A stretch of DNA of 30,582 bases from Pseudomonadota bacterium (GTDB lineage: Bacteria > Pseudomonadota > Gammaproteobacteria > Steroidobacterales > Steroidobacteraceae), in NCBI GenBank assembly GCA_023433465.1, contig JAEZCR010000242.1, forward strand, positions 1 through 30,582, read 5' to 3'. Below the pieces are notes generated by a model. The model was not told the origin of the DNA. It did not search any database and saw only the letters and a program-made list of their open reading frames with translations. Each line of letters opens with the position of its first letter. Position 1 is the stretch's first letter. Below are positions 1 through 6,401 of this stretch, piece by piece. Made by a program: the position numbers and the translations under genes.

Positions 1-34
1 ATGTACGGGTACGACCGCGCCCGCGACCCCCCGC

Positions 35-2383
35 TCACATGCCCTTCGCGCTCTGGGCCTTGCGGACGAGTTGGACGAATTCATCGCGATAGCCGAACGG
101 ATCGTCGCCGCGCGCCGCGAACGCGTCGCGTGCAACGTCATCGTAGGTCAGCGGACCGGTGTGCTCGCCGCCACGCAGGAGCTGGCCGAACCCGGCCACC
201 GCAGTGGAGAACGCCACGTCCCGCGCGATCGATTCGGACACCTTGCCCGTGTCGATCCGGATCGGGCGCTCGATGAGCCGCGACCTGACGCCGTCAGGTA
301 GTTTGTAGCGGATCTTGAGGAAGCCGTATTCGCCGGCCGTGTCCTTCCCACCCGACGATTTCTCCGGCGGCGCGTAACGCAGCTCGTCGACGGCGCGCGT
401 CTCCGAGTCGACCGGCGTGATCTCGTAGATAGCCGTCACGGTATGCCCGGCGCCGACGTCGCCCGCGTCCACCGCATCGTTGTTGAAGTCCTCGCGCGCG
501 AGCGCGCGAGTTTCGTAACCGATCAGCCGGTACTCGGCGACGGTCGCGGGATTGAACTCCACCTGCAGCTTCACGTCTTTCGCGATCGTGACCAGCGACG
601 AACCCGCCTGCCGCACGAGCACCTTGTGCGCCTCGTTGAGCGTATCGATGTAGGCCGCGACGCCATTGCCGTTCTGCGCCAGCGCCTGCGCGAGCTCGTC
701 GCGGTAATTGCCCTGGCCGTAGCCGAGCACGGACAGGAACACGCCGCGATCGCGCTTGCGCTCGACGTAACCCTTGAGCTCGTTCGTGCTGTTGATACCG
801 ACGTTGAAGTCGCCGTCGGTGGCCAGCAGGATCCGGTTCACGCCATTCTTGCGGAACGAGCGCTCGGCAAGGTCGTATGCGAGGCGGATGCCCTCCGCGC
901 CGGCCGTCGAACCGCCCGGCGTGAGTCGCCCGATCGCCTCGAGGATCTTCTCTTTCTCGCTGACTCGCGTGGGAGGCAGCACCAGCCCCGCGGCGCCCGC
1001 GTACACCACGATGCCCACCGTGTCGTCCGGCTTCAAGTTGTCGACCAGCAGCCGCATCGAATCCTTCACCAGCGGTAGTTTGTCGGGCGCGTTCATCGAG
1101 CCGCTGACGTCGATCAGCAGCACCAGGTTCGCATCCGGCCGCTTCCGCTCGGGCAACTCGAATCCCTTGATGCCGATGTGGATGAGCTTGCGCCCCTTGC
1201 CCCACGGCGAATCGCTGACCACGACGGTCGGACGGAACGGCTCGTTGCGCGATTCCGCCGCGGGCCACGAATAGTCGAAGTAGTTGATCATCTCCTCGAC
1301 GCGCACGGCGTCCTTCTGCGGCAGCAGGCCCTGCGTGAGCTGCTTGCGCACGAAGCCGTACGAGGCCGTGTCCACGTCCGCGGAAAAGGTCGACACCGGT
1401 GCCTCGGGCACCAGCTGCACGCCGTTCGACTCGAAACTCTCGAAGCGGTCGCGGCCGGTTTCCTCGACGGCAATCGCGGTCGGCGCGGCGACCATGCGGA
1501 CACGCTCCGGCTCCGCCCGGGTATTCGCGCGCGGGGGCGGCGGCGAAGCCGGCGGCGCGACGCTCTTGTTAGGCGACGTCCGCGCGGCGCGGCGCGCGCC
1601 CGTGACCACGACCTCGTCCAGGTCGCCACGGCCCTCACGCTTGACGGCCGGGGTCGGCGTGCGTTCGAGCCGGACTCCGGGAATCCGCTGCAAGGCTTCC
1701 GCCGCGTTCGCGTCGGGTAGTTCGGCGATGTCTTCCGCCGTGATGACGGTTACGGGCGCCGAATCCACACGCGTCAACTCCAACTCGCGCCTCGCGCGTC
1801 GATCTTCGGCCGCGGCCTTTTCGCTCGCCTCGGTGCGCGGTTCGGCCGGCGCAGGCGCCGGCTGTTCCTCCAGCAACCCCCGCGGCATGGATTCGCCGGC
1901 TGGAGTGGGAACGTCCACTGCCGGCGGTGCGGCCTTTGCGCGCGCGAGCTCCGCCTCGGAGGCCGGTTCCAGTGGCGGTGGTTCTCCCACGTCCGGTGCT
2001 TCCGCGGGCCCCGCGACTTCCGCGGGTGTATCAACCGGCGCAACCGCCGCGGACTCGGCCGGCATGGCCGTCTCTGCCGCCGGCTCGAACGAATCGGCCG
2101 CGACCCTCGGCCCGATCAGGTCGCCATCCTGGCTCAGCATGGGCCAGGTGATCGCGAGTCCGATGACCGCCACGCAGACTCCCGCGGCCATCGCGTAGTT
2201 GCGCGTCCGACCCGTCCACGTGCGCGCCTTGACCGGCAACGCCGTGACGACGGCGCCCGTGTCCTCCGTCTGTGCTCGCACCCGCGCTATTTCCTCGAGC
2301 GCGGGGCGCCGCGCTCGCAGGCGGGCCTGCGGATCCGGCGGCGGCGCCGGCTGTTCGAGCGCGGCTTGGTATTCTCGCTTCAT
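35..2383 (-). CDS. Membrane-anchored vWA (YfbK-like) protein with TonB-plug-like insert
   Basis: Protein of 782 aa. The start at 2383 is chosen because its ATG overlaps the stop of the sigma factor gene (ATGA); a longer frame to 2443 would run into that gene. Order: short cytoplasmic N-terminus, one membrane helix at about 63-83, a Pro/Ala/Glu-rich linker, a segment at about 211-241 that reads like the plug of a TonB-dependent receptor (ELPDANAAEALQRIPGV), then DEVVVTGARR at about 254-264, which resembles the segment found near TonB boxes. The YfbK-type N-terminal vWF domain (about 320-415) follows, then the vWA domain with an intact MIDAS motif DVSGS from D425, and a DUF3520-type C-terminus. 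Family knowledge: vWA domains bind metal and protein partners. Inference: it is co-expressed with the ECF sigma factor and could be its membrane partner or antagonist. The function is not established. Confidence 0.9.
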   Translation of the reverse strand: MKREYQAALEQPAPPPDPQARLRARRPALEEIARVRAQTEDTGAVVTALPVKARTWTGRTRNYAMAAGVCVAVIGLAITWPMLSQDGDLIGPRVAADSFEPAAETAMPAESAAVAPVDTPAEVAGPAEAPDVGEPPPLEPASEAELARAKAAPPAVDVPTPAGESMPRGLLEEQPAPAPAEPRTEASEKAAAEDRRARRELELTRVDSAPVTVITAEDIAELPDANAAEALQRIPGVRLERTPTPAVKREGRGDLDEVVVTGARRAARTSPNKSVAPPASPPPPRANTRAEPERVRMVAAPTAIAVEETGRDRFESFESNGVQLVPEAPVSTFSADVDTASYGFVRKQLTQGLLPQKDAVRVEEMINYFDYSWPAAESRNEPFRPTVVVSDSPWGKGRKLIHIGIKGFELPERKRPDANLVLLIDVSGSMNAPDKLPLVKDSMRLLVDNLKPDDTVGIVVYAGAAGLVLPPTRVSEKEKILEAIGRLTPGGSTAGAEGIRLAYDLAERSFRKNGVNRILLATDGDFNVGINSTNELKGYVERKRDRGVFLSVLGYGQGNYRDELAQALAQNGNGVAAYIDTLNEAHKVLVRQAGSSLVTIAKDVKLQVEFNPATVAEYRLIGYETRALAREDFNNDAVDAGDVGAGHTVTAIYEITPVDSETRAVDELRYAPPEKSSGGKDTAGEYGFLKIRYKLPDGVRSRLIERPIRIDTGKVSESIARDVAFSTAVAGFGQLLRGGEHTGPLTYDDVARDAFAARGDDPFGYRDEFVQLVRKAQSAKGM

Positions 2384-2907
2384 AGACTGACGCTCTGCGA
2401 CTCGCGCTTGCCGAGATGCCGGCGAATGGTGTGCAGCCGCCACGAGATCGTGGACTCCGAGACGCCGAGCACGGCGCCCGCCTCCGCATGACTCATTCCC
2501 TCCGAGTGCACCAGCAAGGCCGTTTCCTTCATTCCTTCACCGATGTCCTCGAGCTGCTCCAGCACCTGCAGTAGGTAGATGCGGTCTTCGGCCGGCGAGG
2601 ACGTCGCCACGTTTTCACCATCGCTCAGGTCGTCGTGGTCGTGCCGCCGCTGGCCGCGTTGCCAGTCCTGCGCGCAATTGATCACGAGACGGTACAGCCA
2701 GCTCGTGAAAGCGGACTGGAAGCGAAACTGTCCCAGGCTGGCGGCGAGCTTGATGCAGGCGAGCTGCGCGATGTCCTGCGCGTTCGCCTCGTGACCACAC
2801 CACTTCCATGCGAAGCGGTAGATAGTGTCGTAGTGCAGATCCACGAGCTCGGCGAAGGATTCCGAGTCCCCGCCCTGAGCCCTGCGAATGAGTGCCTGTA
2901 CGTCCAT
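2380..2907 (-). CDS. ECF-type RNA polymerase sigma factor
   Basis: Protein of 175 aa, the usual length for an extracytoplasmic-function sigma factor. Region 2 lies at about 13-80 (YDTIYRFAWKW, then AQDIAQLACIKL and FTSWLYRLVINCAQDW). Region 4, with a helix-turn-helix, lies at about 115-168 (GMSHAEAGAVLGVSESTISW). It would direct RNA polymerase to a small regulon. Its last codons overlap the start of the vWA gene by 4 bp, so translation is probably coupled. No classical zinc anti-sigma (HxxxCxxC) gene is next door; the vWA protein, which has a cytoplasmic N-terminus and one membrane helix, occupies that slot. No clear Shine-Dalgarno is visible before the start. Confidence 0.93.
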   Translation of the reverse strand: MDVQALIRRAQGGDSESFAELVDLHYDTIYRFAWKWCGHEANAQDIAQLACIKLAASLGQFRFQSAFTSWLYRLVINCAQDWQRGQRRHDHDDLSDGENVATSSPAEDRIYLLQVLEQLEDIGEGMKETALLVHSEGMSHAEAGAVLGVSESTISWRLHTIRRHLGKRESQSVSL

Positions 2908-2953
2908 CCGGTGTGTGTCGCCGTCTCCCAGGCGTTGGACGGAAGAAATGCCC

Positions 2954-2979
2954 CATTCCTTGGAATGAGTTCTTGGAAC
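2954..2979. promoter_or_regulatory. Tandem inverted repeats upstream of the sigma factor gene
   Basis: Two dyads lie side by side 47-72 bp before the sigma factor start: CATTCC-TT-GGAATG (2954-2967) and GTTC-TTG-GAAC (2969-2979). They share a TTC(C)TTGGAA core at a spacing of about 14 bp. This looks like a double operator or an autoregulatory site. No well-spaced ECF promoter (GGAAC with GTC about 16 nt later) could be fitted. Confidence 0.4.
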
Positions 2980-3000
2980 GGGCGCCTCGAAGAGTACCCC

Positions 3001-3027
3001 TGAAAACGCGCCGCCCCCAGGGGCGGG
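3001..3027 (-). terminator. Probable rho-independent terminator after epmB
   Basis: Immediately after the epmB stop, the minus strand reads a GC stem CCGCCCC/GGGGCGG (3011-3026), then GCGTTTTC. The stem is strong and the T-run is only four long, so efficiency is uncertain. Confidence 0.5.
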
Positions 3028-3030
3028 TCT

Positions 3031-4044
3031 TCAGGCGATGGACGGGCTGGGCATTTTGGCCGGCGCGCCCGGCACTTCGCGCACCAGCCGGGGCACCAGG
3101 AATCCGGAAAGCCGGTTGCCGAGCTCCCGGACGAGTTCCTGTGCCCGGCGTTCCTCGACGTCGAAATGCGCGGTGCCCCGGACTCGGTCCGGCAGGTGCA
3201 GGTAATAAGGTAGGACGCCCGCGCCCACGAGCGCCGTCGACAGGCGCTTCAGCGTATCGACGTCGTCGTTCACGCCCGCCAGCAGCACCGACTGGTTGAG
3301 CACCAGCACGCCGGCGGCGCGCAGTCTCTGGCACGCGGAGCGCACCTCGGCGTCGATCTCGTTCGGGTGATTCGCGTGGATGACCATCACGGTAGGTAGT
3401 TTGATCCCGCGCAGCCACGCGATCAGCCCCTCGTCGACGCGCGACGGCAGCACCACGGGCTGGCGCGTGTGCACGCGGATGCGGCGCACGTGCGCAATCG
3501 CGTCGAGTGCATCCGTGAGCGAGGCCAGGCGCGCGTCGCTCAGCGACAGCGGATCGCCGCCACTCAGGATCACTTCCTCGATGCTGGAATCCGCCGCGAT
3601 GGCCCCGAGCGCGGCGCCCCAGCGACCGGACGTGCCTTCGTCCGCCGCCTGGTCCGCGACCTGCTCCGCGTAAGGAAACTCGCGCCGGAAGCAGTAGCGG
3701 CAATGGATCGCGCAGGCCTGCGTCGTGATGAGCAGTGCGCGCCCGTGGTATTTCTGCAGCAGGTTCGGCGCACGCACGGCCGCGGCTTCGTGCAACGGAT
3801 CCGGAACGAAACCCTCGACCTCGATCATTTCGTTCGCGGCCGGCAACACCTGGCGCAGCAGCGGATCGTTGACGTCGCCGCGCCGCATGCGCGCGACGTA
3901 GCCACGCGGCACGCGCAGCGCGAACGCCCCGGCCGCCACGCGCGCGGGCGCGAGCAGTCCGGCATCGAGGCCGAGCTCGGCGATCAACTCATCCGGTTTC
4001 GTGATGGCGCGGGACAATTCCCGCTGCCAGGCGGCTTGCGTCAC
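3031..4044 (-). CDS. epmB: EF-P beta-lysylation protein EpmB (lysine 2,3-aminomutase family)
   Basis: Radical-SAM, PLP-dependent enzyme of 337 aa (E. coli EpmB is about 342 aa). It converts (S)-alpha-lysine to (R)-beta-lysine, which EpmA attaches to elongation factor P to relieve polyproline stalling. The iron-sulfur motif CxxxCxxC is C111, C115, C118 (ACAIHCRYCFRR), followed by LSGGDPL. The C-terminal PGAPAKMP corresponds to the PLP-lysine motif of the family, with K330 as the candidate. The start is a GTG at 4044 that overlaps the TGA of the upstream DUF1080 gene (GTGA); a longer open frame to 4278 only shadows that gene. epmA and efp are not in the window. A terminator-like hairpin follows directly. 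Confidence 0.93.
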   Translation of the reverse strand: MTQAAWQRELSRAITKPDELIAELGLDAGLLAPARVAAGAFALRVPRGYVARMRRGDVNDPLLRQVLPAANEMIEVEGFVPDPLHEAAAVRAPNLLQKYHGRALLITTQACAIHCRYCFRREFPYAEQVADQAADEGTSGRWGAALGAIAADSSIEEVILSGGDPLSLSDARLASLTDALDAIAHVRRIRVHTRQPVVLPSRVDEGLIAWLRGIKLPTVMVIHANHPNEIDAEVRSACQRLRAAGVLVLNQSVLLAGVNDDVDTLKRLSTALVGAGVLPYYLHLPDRVRGTAHFDVEERRAQELVRELGNRLSGFLVPRLVREVPGAPAKMPSPSIA

Positions 4045-4826
4045 GGCTGGCTTTCCAGCGACCTGATCTGGATGTTGCGGAACCAGATGGGCTGGCTCTC
4101 CGCCTGCAGCGCGATGTGCCCGAACGACAGCTGCAGCGGCGCGCCCGCCGCGAGCAGTCGCGCCGCGTCCGGGTCGGTCGGATCGAGCTGTGGACGCTGG
4201 TACCGCATCACCTCGACACCGTTGATCCGCTGGATGATCTCCTCGTTGCCACGCACTTCGATCTCGGCCTTCACCCACTGGTCCATGGGTGAGAGCGTCG
4301 AGTTCGATTCGACGATGTGATCGGTGACGAGTTTGCCGCCGCGCTCGAGGTTCGTGCCTGGCGACACCGCGTTGCCGGTCTGCTTTCCGGCGGTCGCGCC
4401 GGTGGCGAGGAACTGGAATTCCATGCTGACCGGAAACCCTTGCTCGAGCCTCAGGCTCAGCGGCGATTGCGCGTGCACCATGACGCCGCTGTTCAGCTTC
4501 GCCCAGTGCGGCGCATCAACGATCGCCTTGCCAGCGAACCGGTACTCGAGCCGCAGGATGTAACGCGAATACGGCAGGTTCGTATACAGGTGCCCGAACC
4601 GGTTCTCGAACGTCGCGTACTTGTCGTAGCTGACCTTGATGACACCGTCTTCCACGCGGAACGTGTCGGCGTAGTTCTCGCCGAGCCGATGCTTGTTGAT
4701 CTTGGGCGTCCAGCCGTCGAGATCCTTGCCGTTGAACAGCGAATGCCATTCCTCGGCCGCGCAGGCCGGCGAGGCGATGCCCGCGCCGAGCGCGAGCGCC
4801 AGGATCAACAGATTCGTGCGAGGCAT
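4041..4826 (-). CDS. Secreted DUF1080 / 3-keto-disaccharide hydrolase domain protein
   Basis: Protein of 261 aa with a signal peptide (about 1-24, ending ACAA) and one DUF1080 beta-jellyroll domain. The domain opens with the characteristic WHSLFNGKDLDGW and ends with WFRNIQIRSL. DUF1080 proteins have a concanavalin-like fold; some members hydrolyse 3-keto-glycosides in the periplasm. Start chosen at 4826: GGAGCG lies about 8 nt upstream and the signal peptide begins there. It is the first gene of a two-gene unit with epmB, joined by a GTGA overlap, although the two functions (periplasmic sugar chemistry, cytoplasmic EF-P modification) are unrelated. The substrate cannot be read from the sequence. 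Confidence 0.88.
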   Translation of the reverse strand: MPRTNLLILALALGAGIASPACAAEEWHSLFNGKDLDGWTPKINKHRLGENYADTFRVEDGVIKVSYDKYATFENRFGHLYTNLPYSRYILRLEYRFAGKAIVDAPHWAKLNSGVMVHAQSPLSLRLEQGFPVSMEFQFLATGATAGKQTGNAVSPGTNLERGGKLVTDHIVESNSTLSPMDQWVKAEIEVRGNEEIIQRINGVEVMRYQRPQLDPTDPDAARLLAAGAPLQLSFGHIALQAESQPIWFRNIQIRSLESQP

Positions 4827-4962
4827 CCGTGGACGCTCCAGTGATTGCCGGGCGCGAAGTATTTCAGGAAGCCGATGTGAGACCAAGGTGCCATGGCTGC
4901 CTTCGCCCGGCCGTTCCTATCCTGCCCGCCCGGGCGCGTCCATTCGACGCAAGGAGCGGATC

Positions 4963-5538
4963 ATGAGAAGCGCAATCCTCTTTCTGGTGGGCGCCTTCGC
5001 CCTCGCCGGCCCTGCCGCCGCGTCAGATCCCTACGCCGACACCATCGAGCTCTTCAAGAACGCCGGGCAGAGCGCGGAGTTCTTCGACAACAGCTACGGC
5101 TACGCCGTCTTCCCGACTGTCGGCAAGGCCGGCTTCGTCGTGGGCGGCGCGCACGGCAAGGGCCAGGTCTTCGAGCAGGGCAACTACGTCGGCGACGCCA
5201 AGGTGTCGAAGCTCAGCGTCGGATTCCAGGCGGGCGGCCAGGCGTACAGCCAGATCGTCTTCTTCCAGGACAAACGTGCGTTCGATGAATTCACGAGCGG
5301 CAATTTCGAGTTCGGTGCGGGCGTGAACGCCGTGGCGATCACCGCCTCCGCGGGCGCCGAAGCGGGCACCGCCGGCAAATCGGCGGGCGTGGCCGGCGGC
5401 AAGAAGGACGCTGCCACCGTCGGCAAATATCACAAGGGCATGGCGGTCTTCACGATCGTGAAGGGCGGCGCGATGTACGAGGCCTCGGTCGCGGGGCAGA
5501 AATACGACTACACACCGCGTTCGAAGTCGAAGACCTGA
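4963..5538 (+). CDS. SYLF/YSC84 lipid-binding domain protein, exported
   Basis: Protein of 191 aa with a signal peptide (about 1-21, ending AAA before SDPYAD). The body matches the SYLF (YSC84) domain: SYGYAVFPTVGKAGFVVGG, then a Gly-rich core with GQVFEQGNY, VGFQAGGQAYSQ and a C-terminal AVFTIVKGGAMYEAS. Family knowledge: SYLF domains bind phosphoinositide lipids in eukaryotes; bacterial members are small exported proteins of unclear role. Start chosen at 4963, with AAGGAG at 4951-4956; the longer frame upstream lacks these signals and crosses the divergent DUF1080 gene. The next gene begins one base after this stop, so the two form an operon. Confidence 0.9.
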   Translation: MRSAILFLVGAFALAGPAAASDPYADTIELFKNAGQSAEFFDNSYGYAVFPTVGKAGFVVGGAHGKGQVFEQGNYVGDAKVSKLSVGFQAGGQAYSQIVFFQDKRAFDEFTSGNFEFGAGVNAVAITASAGAEAGTAGKSAGVAGGKKDAATVGKYHKGMAVFTIVKGGAMYEASVAGQKYDYTPRSKSKT

Positions 5539-5539
5539 C

Positions 5540-6211
5540 ATGGGCGCACCGTCGCGCAGCGCGGGATGGATCGCAGCGTTGGGCGCGGCGTGCGTCGCCG
5601 CGTGCACGCAGGTCGTCCCGAAACAGGAGAAGACCGATGACGGCCTCGTGCGCGTGACGCGGCCGCAGGTCGACATGCTGTTCGTCGCGCCGGGCCTGTC
5701 GCTCGAGAAATACCGCAAGGTCCTGATCGACGACGTCGAGGTCACGTTCCGCGGCGGCTGGCAGACACAGCCCGGCGTGACCGCCGCCGACATCGCGCGG
5801 ATACGCCAGCGCGCGGCCGACGGCTTCCGCGCCGTGTTCGCGAGCGAGCTCGAGGACAAGGGCGGTTATCCCGTGGTCGATCAGCCCGGGACTGACGTGC
5901 TCAAGGTCACGGCATCCATCCTGGAGCTGACCGTGACGACACCCGCGTTGCCGAGCGCGGACGCGGACCGTACGTTCAACGTATCCGCGAGCGACATGAC
6001 GCTGCGCGCCGAGCTGCGTGATTCGCAGAGCGGCACGCTGCTCGCGCGCGCGCTCGATCACAGCATGGGCCGCGAGACCGGCGACCTGCGCGTGGTGAGC
6101 CAGGCGAGCAACGTCAACGAAGGCGCGCAGGCCTTCGAGTTGTGGGCCCGCCTGCTGCGCAATGCCCTCGACGCCGCGAAGTCCGCTCCGCCGCAGCCGG
6201 CTGCTAACTAG
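5540..6211 (+). CDS. DUF3313 family lipoprotein
   Basis: Protein of 223 aa with a lipoprotein signal (AALGAACVAACTQ); VAAC makes C22 the likely lipidated cysteine. The body resembles DUF3313: a conserved opening around FVAPGLSLEKYRKVLIDDVE, a helix with AADIARIRQRAADGF, a strand section with DVLKVTASILEL, and a late RAELRDSQSGTLLARALD. DUF3313 lipoproteins are of unknown function. Its ATG lies one base after the TGA of the SYLF gene, so expression is almost certainly coupled. The two probably act together at the cell envelope. Confidence 0.85.
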   Translation: MGAPSRSAGWIAALGAACVAACTQVVPKQEKTDDGLVRVTRPQVDMLFVAPGLSLEKYRKVLIDDVEVTFRGGWQTQPGVTAADIARIRQRAADGFRAVFASELEDKGGYPVVDQPGTDVLKVTASILELTVTTPALPSADADRTFNVSASDMTLRAELRDSQSGTLLARALDHSMGRETGDLRVVSQASNVNEGAQAFELWARLLRNALDAAKSAPPQPAAN

Positions 6212-6251
6212 TCGGCCGCGGGCGTGCGCGGCGCTGTCTTCATCCGGCGTC

Positions 6252-6270
6252 GTTCATTGACGCAGTGAAC
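6252..6270. promoter_or_regulatory. Operator-like inverted repeat upstream of the cellulase
   Basis: GTTCATTG-ACG-CAGTGAAC, with arms matching at 7 of 8 positions, lies about 130 bp before the cellulase start in a 190-bp non-coding interval. The form suits a dimeric repressor or activator. No convincing -35/-10 pair was found with it. Confidence 0.4.
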
Positions 6271-6401
6271 ACGGACAGCCCGCGGGACAACGGGCCAGAC
6301 AAGGTTTCTCCTTATCGGGAATCACTTATGGACAGCGCGTTACTCGCGCGTTTCCATGAGCCGCTGACAGGGAAGTCACGTCTAACAAGGGAGAACGCAT
6401 C

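Noticed and set aside
1..34. Content of the left edge
   Set aside because: Only the 3' flank of the vWA gene; too short to show a terminator or a gene.
1284..2198. Long + strand open frame (304 codons) opposite the vWA gene
   Set aside because: It is Ser/Ala/Gly-rich antisense of the vWA linker, has no ribosome site and no recognisable domain. High GC lengthens such shadow frames.
2930..2970. Canonical ECF autoregulated promoter before the sigma factor
   Set aside because: A GGAAT and a CGTC can be found on the minus strand but their spacing is about 13 nt instead of 16, so I only report the dyads.
4693..4962. N-terminal extension of the SYLF protein
   Set aside because: The frame is open but crosses the divergent gene and its promoter region; the signal peptide and AAGGAG place the start at 4963.
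6257..6285. Sigma-70 promoter from TTGACG before the cellulase
   Set aside because: No -10-like hexamer lies 16-18 nt downstream; the TTGACG is part of the inverted repeat.
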